The position numbers and the translations under genes were made by a program. This document shows, piece by piece, positions 1 through 5,611 of a DNA stretch of 5,611 nucleotides. The stretch comes from an uncultured Eubacteriales bacterium. Lineage in GTDB: Bacteria; Bacillota; Clostridia; Oscillospirales; CAG-272. Under the pieces are notes generated by a model, which worked only from the letters and a program-made list of their open reading frames with translations, was not told where the DNA came from and did not search any database. Each line of letters opens with the position of its first letter. Position 1 is the stretch's first letter. Where the stretch lies: contig CAKRWK010000090.1 of NCBI GenBank assembly GCA_934417455.1, positions 1-5,611 of the forward strand. The letters run 5' to 3'.

Positions 1-2
1 CC

Positions 3-31
3 ATTATAACACATTTTGCGGTAAAAGTCAA
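3..31 (-). promoter_or_regulatory. Near-consensus sigma-70/SigA promoter reading leftward out of the window
   Basis: Read on the minus strand, TTGACT (31 to 26) is followed after exactly 17 bases by a perfect TATAAT (8 to 3). A TG one base upstream of the -10 box (11 to 10) makes it an extended -10 promoter. Transcription would begin just beyond the left edge, so the gene it serves is not visible. An A/T-rich tract (about 54-74) lies upstream of the -35 box. It is divergent from the promoter at 122-150. Confidence 0.75.
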
Positions 32-115
32 TGGCCGCCTGTTCGTACCGTCAAAAAAATGAAATTAAAAATGTTGCCCCTGATAGGTTGGTAAAACTTG
101 CGAATATTGACTTTT
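23..115. repeat. Pair of 10-base inverted repeats between the divergent promoters
   Basis: AAAAGTCAAT at 23-32 is the exact reverse complement of ATTGACTTTT at 106-115. The left arm covers the -35 box of the leftward promoter. The right arm lies just upstream of the -35 box of the rightward promoter (122-127). Identity does not extend beyond 10 bases. The arms could be a regulator's binding sites or a by-product of TTGAC-rich promoter DNA. The rest of 1-121 holds no gene or RNA that I can recognise. Confidence 0.4.
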
Positions 116-121
116 GGGTAG

Positions 122-150
122 TTGACAAACGGAAATAAGTTTGCTATAAT
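122..150 (+). promoter_or_regulatory. Perfect-consensus promoter for the HPr-like gene
   Basis: TTGACA at 122-127 and TATAAT at 145-150 are both perfect consensus and are separated by 17 bases. TG at 142-143 adds an extended -10 element. The expected start of transcription is near 157, leaving a leader of about 28 bases before the ATG at 185. This explains why the open frame that could begin at the TTG at 122 is not a real N-terminal extension: that TTG is part of the -35 box. The gene it drives is probably strongly transcribed unless a repressor intervenes. Confidence 0.9.
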
Positions 151-184
151 ATTCTCGGAAGAAATTTCAGAAAGGGGATATATT

Positions 185-415
185 ATGTCCGAAACTTACA
201 TCACACTCAAAACCATTCAGGACATCCGTACATTTGTCAACACGGTTGTGCTTCTGGATTACGAAATTGACCTTGTGCAGGGGCGGTACGTCGTTGATGC
301 CAAATCCATCATGGGAATTTTCTCCCTTGACCTTCTTTCTCCCATCAAAGTCATCGCACACACGGACGATAAGGTCGATTTTCTGAAAGCAATTGACGCT
401 TTCGTTGTAAAATAA
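185..415 (+). CDS. HPr-like protein lacking the active-site histidine
   Basis: This 76-residue protein resembles HPr, the phosphocarrier of the sugar phosphotransferase system, and is slightly shorter than the usual 85-88 residues. The best anchor is KSIMGIFSLDL at residues 40-50, matching the KSIMGVMSLGI segment around regulatory Ser46 of Bacillus HPr; Ser41 is the equivalent. The catalytic G-I-H-A-R-P segment is replaced by IQDIRTF (residues 11-17). The only histidine is His59, far from the active-site position, so classical phosphate transfer from enzyme I should be impossible. Known family members of this kind include Crh of Bacillus, which keeps Ser46 and acts with CcpA in carbon control. 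A role as a Ser-phosphorylated regulator here is inference. The ATG at 185 is chosen because AAAGGGG (171-177) sits 7 bases upstream and a perfect promoter precedes it. It is followed by a hairpin and then uxaA, and may share a transcript with it. Confidence 0.85.
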   Translation: MSETYITLKTIQDIRTFVNTVVLLDYEIDLVQGRYVVDAKSIMGIFSLDLLSPIKVIAHTDDKVDFLKAIDAFVVK

Positions 416-420
416 GAAAT

Positions 421-465
421 GCCGTCTTTACAGTGTATGAAAATCCGTAAAGACGGCGCCTTTTT
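421..465 (+). terminator. Hairpin plus T-run between the HPr-like gene and uxaA: terminator or attenuator
   Basis: GCCGTCTTTAC (421-431) pairs perfectly with GTAAAGACGGC (447-457), an 11-base-pair stem with a 15-base loop. The bases GCC separate the stem from TTTTT (461-465), followed by CTT. That 3-base gap and the interrupted T-run suggest a terminator of less than full strength. It begins 5 bases after the HPr-like stop codon, and its T-run ends 16 bases before the uxaA ribosome binding site. I could not find a convincing promoter between it and uxaA, so read-through probably supplies some uxaA mRNA. Confidence 0.75.
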
Positions 466-481
466 CTTCATTACCGAAAAT

Positions 482-487
482 AAGGGG
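482..487 (+). promoter_or_regulatory. Ribosome binding site that fixes the TTG start of uxaA
   Basis: AAGGGG at 482-487 lies 7 bases before the TTG at 495. This is the same core sequence and spacing as the site ahead of the HPr-like gene. It supports initiation at the rare TTG codon, and the product from that point begins with residues matching the usual start of the family's N-terminal domain. Confidence 0.75.
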
Positions 488-494
488 TGTCGTT

Positions 495-1898
495 TTGAAA
501 AACTCTCTGAAAATCAGCAAAGATGATAATGTGGAAGTTCTCCTCCGCGCCGTGGGAGACGTTCCGGCCGGTCATAAACGGGCACTGTGCGATATAAAAA
601 AAGGGGATTTTGTGATAAAGTACGGCGCCGTCATCGGCCGTGCGACAAAGGATATACATAAAGGGGATTGGGTGCATACCCACAATCTGAAATCGCACCT
701 TGACGAATCCGTTTCTTACACGTACCGGTATGCGGCCTCCGATGTACCGGCGCGGGAGAAAACATTCCGCGGCTTTCGCCGTGAATACGGCCGTGCGGGC
801 GTCCGGAACGAAATCTTTATTATACCGACGGTGGGCTGTGTCAACCGCGTTTGCAGGGAACTTGAGCGGCGCGCACAGGAATTTGTCGGAGGGATGCTGG
901 ACGGCGTATATGCGCTGACCCATCCGTTCGGTTGCAGTCAACTCGGAGAAGATGCGGAAAATATCAAAAAACTCCTCTGCGCCGTGGCGCTGAACCCCAA
1001 TGCCACCTACGTTCTTTTTGTCGGCCTCGGCTGTGAAAACAACAGCCTTGACGGCATCCGCACATATCTCGAACCGTTCGGACGGAAAAACATATACTTT
1101 TTTTCCTGCCAGGACGTGGAAGACGAGATTGCGTACGGGCTTTCCGTTTTGTCCGACCTTTGCCGTCGTGCTGCGGCGCTCGAACGGGAAGATGTACCTC
1201 TTTCCGACCTTTGTATCGGACTCAAATGCGGCGGTTCGGACGGTTTTTCCGGTATTACGGCCAATCCTCTGGTCGGCCGTATCAGTGACCGCGTTGTTTC
1301 CTATGGCGGTTCGGCCGTATTGACGGAAGTGCCGGAAATGTTCGGAGCGGAACAGCGACTGATGAACAAGTGTGCGGACGGTGATGTATTCCGCCGCTAC
1401 ACGGACATGATTGAAAACTTCAAAAAGTATTATACCGACAACGGCTTTCCCGTATATGAGAATCCGAGCCCGGGCAACAAGAAGGGAGGAATTACCACAC
1501 TGGAAGAAAAATCTCTCGGTTGTGTGGAAAAGGCGGGGCACACCGCCATCGTCGATGTTCTCGCGTACGGAGAAACCGTAAAAAGACCGGGCGTCAGCGT
1601 TCTGAATGCACCGGGCAACGACCTTATCGCCGCTACGGCTCTGGCGGCCGCCGGTGCGCAGATTGTCCTCTTTACCACGGGACGGGGAACTCCGTTCTCC
1701 ACGTTTGTTCCGACGCTGAAAATCGCGTCCAACGACCGTATTGCCGATTTCAAGAAAAACTGGATAGACTTCGGCGCGTATTCCATGGATGAGGACGGAC
1801 TCTTTGACCTTCTTTTGCGTACGGCAGAGGGAACTTACCGCGCAAAGAGCGAACCGAACCACGAAATCGCGTTTTACAAAACGGGTGTTACTTTGTAA
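495..1898 (+). CDS. uxaA: Altronate dehydratase, UxaA family (EC 4.2.1.7)
   Basis: Altronate dehydratase removes water from D-altronate to give 2-keto-3-deoxy-D-gluconate, a cytoplasmic step in galacturonate breakdown; the family uses a divalent metal, usually iron or manganese. The 467-residue product is close to the roughly 495 of E. coli UxaA. Residues about 10-72 form the small SAF domain, with GHKRAL (26-31) and HTHNL (61-65). The catalytic part follows, with GRAGVRN (99-105), GLGCENN (177-183), the hallmark CGGSDGFSGITANP (245-258), ENPSPGNKKGG (322-332), NAPGND (371-376), TTGRGTP (394-400) and a typical KTGVTL end. The frame is intact. It starts at TTG. No other hexuronate genes (uxaB, uxaC, kdgK, kdgA) are in view, so the pathway assignment rests on family alone. 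Related UxaA-family enzymes act on galactarate or other sugar acids, so the exact substrate is less certain than the family. Confidence 0.92.
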   Translation: MKNSLKISKDDNVEVLLRAVGDVPAGHKRALCDIKKGDFVIKYGAVIGRATKDIHKGDWVHTHNLKSHLDESVSYTYRYAASDVPAREKTFRGFRREYGRAGVRNEIFIIPTVGCVNRVCRELERRAQEFVGGMLDGVYALTHPFGCSQLGEDAENIKKLLCAVALNPNATYVLFVGLGCENNSLDGIRTYLEPFGRKNIYFFSCQDVEDEIAYGLSVLSDLCRRAAALEREDVPLSDLCIGLKCGGSDGFSGITANPLVGRISDRVVSYGGSAVLTEVPEMFGAEQRLMNKCADGDVFRRYTDMIENFKKYYTDNGFPVYENPSPGNKKGGITTLEEKSLGCVEKAGHTAIVDVLAYGETVKRPGVSVLNAPGNDLIAATALAAAGAQIVLFTTGRGTPFSTFVPTLKIASNDRIADFKKNWIDFGAYSMDEDGLFDLLLRTAEGTYRAKSEPNHEIAFYKTGVTL

Positions 1899-1917
1899 AA
1901 ACGAATTTAATGTCTGG

Positions 1918-1969
1918 CAGAATACAAAAAAACGGTATCGGACATCCGATGCCGTTTTTTTGTATTCTG
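1918..1969. terminator. Symmetric bidirectional terminator shared by uxaA and hydA
   Basis: The 76-base gap between the uxaA stop (1898) and the hydA stop (1975) is almost filled by one palindrome. The core CGGTATCGG (1933-1941) pairs with CCGATGCCG (1946-1954), with a 4-base loop ACAT and one G-T mismatch. It is flanked by seven A (1926-1932) opposite seven T (1955-1961), and AATAC (1921-1925) opposite GTATT (1962-1966). Pairing continues out to about 1918/1969, giving a stem of about 24 pairs. Each strand therefore has a GC-rich hairpin followed by a seven-U run, the form expected for stopping transcription from both sides. Confidence 0.93.
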
Positions 1970-1974
1970 TTTTA

Positions 1975-3723
1975 TCAGATATATCTTTTTCTTGCTTTGT
2001 ATGTGGTGTGCAGAGCGTGGTGTGCCTTTTCGCAACCGTAAGACCCGTGATAATAAGTATCGTAAACTTCTTTGACGATGGGGTTCTCATGAGATTTACG
2101 AAGGGGCATTTTCTCGTCCTGTTTGTAGAGAGCCTTGGCACGGAGTGTTTTCAGGTCTACCGTGTCGCGCACATACGGCGGCTGAATCGGCTGACCGCCG
2201 CCGTTGACACAACCGCCGGGGCAACCCATAATTTCGACAAATGTCCAGTCGGCTTCGCCGCTCTTGATTTTGTCCATCACGTATTTGGCGTTGGCCGCGC
2301 CGGAAGCAACGGCAACTTTGACGGGAAGACCGGCAATGTCGTAAGTCGCTTCTTTGACGCCGGCGGTGCCGCGCACTTCATGGAATTCAATGTCCTTCAT
2401 GTCTTTGCCGTTCAGCACGTCGTTGGCCGTGCGGAGCGCGGCTTCCATAACGCCGCCCGTGGCGCCGAAAATAACGGCGGCACCGGTGGATATGCCGAAT
2501 GCGGGATCAAATTCTTCGTCGGGAAGTGCTTCAAATTTCAGACCGGCACGGCTTATCATGCGGGAAAGTTCTCTCGTCGTCAGAGCGACGTCCACATCGG
2601 CGATACCTTCGCCGGCGGCGGACATATCGTCGCGGCCGACCTCAAATTTCTTGGCGGTGCAGGGCATAATCGAAACGACGAACACGTCTTCCGCGCGGTA
2701 GCCCATCTTATCCGCCCAGTAGGTTTTCAAAAGCGCGCCACCCATCTGCTGAGGAGATTTGCAGGAAGACAGATGTCCGAGATATTCGGGATAATAGTAT
2801 TCGCAGAAACGAATCCATCCGGGCGAGCAGGAGGTAATCATCGGCAGTGTGCCGCCGATTTTGACGCGTTCGAGAAGTTCGGTTGCTTCTTCCACGATGG
2901 TGAAGTCGGCGGCTGTATCCGTGTCAAACACTTTTTCAAAACCAAGGCGACGGAGCGCGGCCACCATTTTTCCCTCGACGTTGGTTCCGATCGGCATGCC
3001 GAAGCATTCGCCGAGCGTGGCACGAACGGAAGGTGCGGTCTGCACGACGACGTGCTTGGTCGGGTCAGCAAGCGCCGCCCAGACTTTGTCCGTGTCGTCA
3101 TGTTCGACAAGCGCGCCCGTGGGGCAGACAACCGTGCACTGTCCGCAGGAGATGCAGGGCGTTTCGCCGAGCGGCAGGTCGAAGGCCTGACCGATGCAGG
3201 TATCCATGCCGCGGTTGTTGGCACCGATGACAGCGACATACTGTTCTTTGCAGGCCGCGATACAGCGACGGCAGAGAATGCACTTGTTGTTGTCGCGGAC
3301 AAGGTGCGGTGCGGAACAGTCAAGTTCGTATTTCGGAGCGAATCCTTCAAACGCTTTGGAATCCACACCGTATTCAAGACAGAGTTTTTGAAGTTCGCAG
3401 TTGGTGGAACGAACGCAGGAGAGACAGTTTTTGTCATGCGCGGAAAGAATCAGTTCCAGCGTCGTTTTTCTTGCGGCTCTGACTTTCGGCGTGTTCGTCT
3501 GAATTTCCATGCCTTCCGTGACGGGATACACGCAGGCCGTGACAAGACCGCGGGTACCGGTGGCTTCCACCACGCAGATACGGCAGGCGCCGATTTCGTT
3601 CTTTTCTTTCATGTAGCAGAGCGTGGGAATCTCCACACCCGCTTTGCGGGCGGCTTCCAGGATGGTGGCGCCCTTAGGCACGCTGACAGCGATACCGTTG
3701 ACTTTTACATTCAGCATTTCCAT
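1975..3723 (-). CDS. hydA: [FeFe] hydrogenase catalytic subunit, NADH-linked type (HydA/HndD)
   Basis: This cytoplasmic enzyme reduces protons to H2 or oxidises H2 at an H-cluster. It has 582 residues from the start chosen here. In order: an N-terminal [2Fe-2S] domain (Cys36, 47, 50, 64); the His-Cys3 [4Fe-4S] site (His96, Cys100, 103, 109); two ferredoxin [4Fe-4S] sites (Cys148, 151, 154, 158 and Cys190, 193, 196, 200); then H-cluster motifs L1 TSCSPGW (297-303), L2 MPCTAKKFE (353-361, Cys355) and L3 EIMGCPGGCVNGG (497-509, Cys501 and Cys505). A C-terminal small-subunit-like tail ends in HHALHTTYKARKRYI. L1 has Ser where the textbook motif TSCCPxW has its second Cys. The gene follows hydB by 14 bases, so the enzyme is of the multimeric NAD-linked type. 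No signal peptide is seen. An ATG at 3735 would add four residues, but the Shine-Dalgarno placement favours 3723. H-cluster maturases (HydE, F, G) are not in the window. Confidence 0.95.
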   Translation of the reverse strand: MEMLNVKVNGIAVSVPKGATILEAARKAGVEIPTLCYMKEKNEIGACRICVVEATGTRGLVTACVYPVTEGMEIQTNTPKVRAARKTTLELILSAHDKNCLSCVRSTNCELQKLCLEYGVDSKAFEGFAPKYELDCSAPHLVRDNNKCILCRRCIAACKEQYVAVIGANNRGMDTCIGQAFDLPLGETPCISCGQCTVVCPTGALVEHDDTDKVWAALADPTKHVVVQTAPSVRATLGECFGMPIGTNVEGKMVAALRRLGFEKVFDTDTAADFTIVEEATELLERVKIGGTLPMITSCSPGWIRFCEYYYPEYLGHLSSCKSPQQMGGALLKTYWADKMGYRAEDVFVVSIMPCTAKKFEVGRDDMSAAGEGIADVDVALTTRELSRMISRAGLKFEALPDEEFDPAFGISTGAAVIFGATGGVMEAALRTANDVLNGKDMKDIEFHEVRGTAGVKEATYDIAGLPVKVAVASGAANAKYVMDKIKSGEADWTFVEIMGCPGGCVNGGGQPIQPPYVRDTVDLKTLRAKALYKQDEKMPLRKSHENPIVKEVYDTYYHGSYGCEKAHHALHTTYKARKRYI

Positions 3724-3730
3724 ATTTTCT

Positions 3731-3738
3731 TCCATCCT
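3731..3738 (-). promoter_or_regulatory. Ribosome binding site that decides the hydA start
   Basis: Read on the minus strand, AAGGATGG-like sequence overlaps the hydB stop (TAA, 3740-3738) and lies 7-8 bases ahead of the ATG at 3723. The alternative ATG at 3735 lies inside this site and has AAGG directly abutting it with no spacing, so it is a poor start. The start at 3723 gives MEMLNVKVNG, a usual beginning for the family's [2Fe-2S] domain. The overlap with the hydB stop suggests translational coupling. Confidence 0.6.
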
Positions 3739-5564
3739 TATTTCTTAGAGATAGCGCCGAACTTACAACCTGCCATGCAGGCGCCGCACTTGATACATTT
3801 GGACGGGTCAATCTCGAAAGAGGGGAGTTTGTGACCCGGAGCGACATAGTCGGTTTTATGAATGGTATCCACAGGGCAGTTTCTCGCACACTTGCTACAA
3901 CCGATGCACTTGTCTTTGTCAATGGTAAAGGTCAACAGCCGTTTGCAGACACCGGCCGGGCACTTTTTGTCAACGACGTGCGCCACATACTCGTCACGGA
4001 AGAATTTCAGCGTGGCAAGGACGGGATTCGGGGCTGTCTGTCCGAGGCCGCAGAGAGAGTTCTGTTTAATGTAGTTGCAGAGTTCTTCGAGACGGTCAAG
4101 GTCTTCGAGAGTGCCTTTTCCGTCGGTGATTTTATTCAGAAGTTCGAGCAGGCGGCGTGTACCGATACGGCAGGGGGTACATTTGCCGCAGGACTCGTCG
4201 ACCGTAAATTCCAGGAAGAACTTCGCCATATCGACCATACAGGTGTCCTCGTCCATGACGATCAGACCGCCCGAACCCATCATACAGCCGATGGAGATCA
4301 GGTTGTCGTAGTCCACCTTTGTGTCAATAAGGCTGGCGGGAATACATCCGCCGGAAGGACCGCCCGTCTGTGCGGCTTTAAATTTCTTTCCGTTCGGGAT
4401 GCCGCCGCCGATTTCTTCAATGATTTCGCGTAGCGTTGTGCCCATCGGAATTTCGACAAGACCCGTATGCTTGATTTTTCCGCCGAGCGCGAAAACCTTG
4501 GTTCCTTTGGATTTTTCCGTGCCCATGGAGGCAAACCAGTCGGCACCTTTCAGAATGATTTGCGGAATGTTGGCAAAAGTTTCGACGTTGTTTTCCACAG
4601 TCGGTTTACCGAACAGACCCTTGACGGCAGGGAAGGGCGGACGGGGACGGGGCTCGCCGCGGTTGCCTTCAATGGACGTCATGAGAGCCGTTTCCTCGCC
4701 GCAGACGAACGCGCCGGCGCCGAGACGGATATGTATATCGAAATTGAAACCGCTGCCGAAAATATCCTTGCCGAGAAGGCCGTTTTCACGAGCCTGCTTT
4801 ATGGCGATTTTCAGTCTTTCAACGGCAATGGGGTACTCGGCACGGACGTAAATCCAACCTTCGTCGGCGCCGATGGCATAACCGGCGATGGCCATGGCTT
4901 CCAGCACGCAGTGCGGGTCGCCTTCCAGAACGGAACGGTCCATGAATGCACCGGGGTCGCCCTCGTCCGCATTGCAGACGACGTACTTTTTGTCGCCGGC
5001 GGATGCTTTTGCGAAACTCCATTTACGGCCGGTGGGGAATCCGCCGCCGCCGCGGCCGCGAAGACCGGAGTCGGTGATGCAGTTGATAACGTCGTCGGGC
5101 GTCATTTCTTTGAGGACTTTGGCCAAAGCGAAATAGCCGTCCATGGCAATGTATTCTTCGATGCTTTCCGGGTTGATGACGCCGCAGTTACGCAGTGCCA
5201 CGCGCTTCTGTTTTTTATAGAAGCCCGTTTCGGAAAGAGACGTGGCTACCGCCTCTTCAATCTGGTCTTTGACATGACCGGGATCATTGTATACAAGCCG
5301 TTCGACGATACGGCCTTTCAGCAGGTGCTCGTCCACAATTTCGGGAATGTCTTCCACCGTTACGCGGCTGTAGAACGTTCCTTCCGGGTAGACAATCATG
5401 ACGGGACCGAGAGCACAAAGACCGAAACAACCGGTCTGCACAATCTGAATTTCTTCATCCAGTCCCTTGGCCTTCAGTTCTTCGGCCAGTTTCGCGCGCA
5501 AGGCCGGGCTGTGCGACGACGTACATCCGGTACCGCCGCAGATCAATACATGAGAACGATACAT
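3738..5564 (-). CDS. hydB: NuoF-like flavoprotein subunit of NADH-linked [FeFe] hydrogenase (HydB/HndC)
   Basis: This 608-residue subunit carries the NAD(H) and FMN site and passes electrons to HydA. Domains in order: a thioredoxin-like [2Fe-2S] domain (about 1-95; Cys9, 14, 46, 50); the NuoF core with glycine-rich GRGGGGFPTGRKW (170-182) for FMN/NADH and CGEETAL (288-294); an SLBB-like region (about 355-440); the NuoF [4Fe-4S] site ESCGKCTPCRIG (457-468; Cys459, 462, 465) completed by Cys505; and a C-terminal double ferredoxin domain (Cys553, 556, 559, 563 and Cys590, 593, 596, 600). Complex I NuoF lacks the first and last domains, so this is the hydrogenase version. Cys535 and Cys540 lie just before the ferredoxin domain. 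The ATG at 5564 has a strong AAGGAGGAAA (5578-5569) overlapping the stop of the gene before. It lies 12 bases after that gene and just ahead of hydA. Electron bifurcation is possible for this architecture but not proven by it. Confidence 0.95.
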   Translation of the reverse strand: MYRSHVLICGGTGCTSSHSPALRAKLAEELKAKGLDEEIQIVQTGCFGLCALGPVMIVYPEGTFYSRVTVEDIPEIVDEHLLKGRIVERLVYNDPGHVKDQIEEAVATSLSETGFYKKQKRVALRNCGVINPESIEEYIAMDGYFALAKVLKEMTPDDVINCITDSGLRGRGGGGFPTGRKWSFAKASAGDKKYVVCNADEGDPGAFMDRSVLEGDPHCVLEAMAIAGYAIGADEGWIYVRAEYPIAVERLKIAIKQARENGLLGKDIFGSGFNFDIHIRLGAGAFVCGEETALMTSIEGNRGEPRPRPPFPAVKGLFGKPTVENNVETFANIPQIILKGADWFASMGTEKSKGTKVFALGGKIKHTGLVEIPMGTTLREIIEEIGGGIPNGKKFKAAQTGGPSGGCIPASLIDTKVDYDNLISIGCMMGSGGLIVMDEDTCMVDMAKFFLEFTVDESCGKCTPCRIGTRRLLELLNKITDGKGTLEDLDRLEELCNYIKQNSLCGLGQTAPNPVLATLKFFRDEYVAHVVDKKCPAGVCKRLLTFTIDKDKCIGCSKCARNCPVDTIHKTDYVAPGHKLPSFEIDPSKCIKCGACMAGCKFGAISKK

Positions 5565-5568
5565 TTGC

Positions 5569-5578
5569 TTTCCTCCTT
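5569..5578 (-). promoter_or_regulatory. Strong ribosome binding site for hydB
   Basis: On the minus strand AAGGAGGAAA (5578 to 5569) is a full Shine-Dalgarno match, 4-6 bases from the ATG at 5564. It overlaps the TAA stop (5579-5577) of the upstream gene, which links translation of the two genes. Confidence 0.85.
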
Positions 5579-5611
5579 ACGCTTTCGCCGCTTCCAGGGT
5601 GTATTTTTCAA
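5577..5611 (-). CDS. C-terminal end of the upstream hydrogenase-operon gene (partial)
   Basis: One minus-strand frame enters from the right edge, encodes the last ten residues EKYTLEAAKA and stops at TAA (5579-5577). The coding call rests on that stop overlapping the hydB ribosome binding site, a 12-base gap to hydB, and the codon style matching its neighbours. In operons of this type the gene before the NuoF-like one is usually the NuoE-like [2Fe-2S] subunit (HydC/HndA) or a small HndB-like ferredoxin. The tail alone cannot tell which, so the identity is inference. The 5' part lies outside the window. Confidence 0.6.
   Translation of the reverse strand, partial: EKYTLEAAKA

Noticed and set aside
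122..184. Longer N-terminus for the HPr-like protein starting at TTG 122.
   Set aside because: That TTG is part of the -35 box of a perfect promoter and lies upstream of the expected transcription start. The ATG at 185 has a good ribosome binding site.
393..413. Possible internal promoter for uxaA: TTGACG at 393-398 and TAAAAT at 408-413.
   Set aside because: The spacer is only 9 bases, far below the 16-18 needed, and no other box fits either element.
171..670. Repeated AAAGGGGAT-like strings (171, 600, 660) as a possible dispersed repeat.
   Set aside because: The first is a ribosome binding site and the other two are codons for Lys-Gly-Asp in the SAF domain of uxaA. Similarity is short and explained by these roles.
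471..2141. A 556-codon open frame on the minus strand opposite uxaA.
   Set aside because: It is antisense to uxaA, runs through the terminator and the end of hydA, has no ribosome binding site that I can see, and looks like a codon-bias shadow.
1789..3834. A 681-codon open frame on the plus strand opposite hydA.
   Set aside because: It runs antisense through the full hydA gene, whose cluster-binding motifs are unmistakable. It crosses the bidirectional terminator, and its product is rich in His, Arg, Phe and Gly with no recognisable domain. Codon bias in hydA leaves this antisense frame free of stops.
3738..5564. Complex I subunit NuoF as the identity of the flavoprotein.
   Set aside because: The extra N-terminal [2Fe-2S] domain, the C-terminal double ferredoxin domain and the adjacent [FeFe] hydrogenase gene point to the hydrogenase diaphorase subunit. 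No other complex I genes are present.

Overview
The window looks like ordinary chromosomal DNA from an anaerobic, fermentative member of the Bacillota, probably class Clostridia. This rests on strong AAGGAGG/AAGGGG-type ribosome binding sites, textbook TTGACA-17-TATAAT promoters, an HPr-like protein of a type I know from clostridia, and an NADH-linked [FeFe] hydrogenase operon. Genus or family cannot be assigned from the sequence alone. I see no mobile element, CRISPR array, tRNA or rRNA, and nothing that amounts to a new multi-gene system.

Layout, left to right. Positions 1-184 are non-coding and carry two outward-facing, near-consensus promoters: one on the minus strand reading out of the left edge, one on the plus strand reading into the window. 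The plus promoter drives a 76-residue HPr-like protein (185-415) that lacks the phosphorylatable histidine of true HPr but keeps the regulatory serine motif. A hairpin with a T-run (421-465) separates it from a 467-codon altronate dehydratase (uxaA, 495-1898) that starts at TTG. The uxaA gene has no obvious promoter of its own, so it probably relies at least partly on read-through. A long, almost perfectly symmetric hairpin (about 1918-1969) then serves as a shared terminator for two converging transcripts.

The right two thirds is a minus-strand operon, read from the right edge: the 3' end of an unidentified upstream gene (5577-5611, possibly the NuoE-like HydC subunit), then hydB (5564-3738, NuoF-like flavoprotein) and hydA (3723-1975, [FeFe] hydrogenase catalytic subunit). 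Genes are 2-14 bases apart. HydB should exchange electrons with NAD(H) through FMN, pass them along iron-sulfur clusters, and deliver them to the H-cluster of HydA to make or take up H2. Such trimeric enzymes are often electron-bifurcating, coupling NADH and reduced ferredoxin, but bifurcation cannot be read from the sequence.

The left and right halves share only the central terminator. The left half concerns sugar-acid (hexuronate) breakdown with a possible carbon-regulatory protein, and the right half disposal of the reducing power from fermentation. The items most worth a second look are the histidine-less HPr paralog ahead of uxaA, the hairpin between those genes, the paired divergent promoters with an inverted repeat, and a Cys-to-Ser change in the H-cluster L1 motif.
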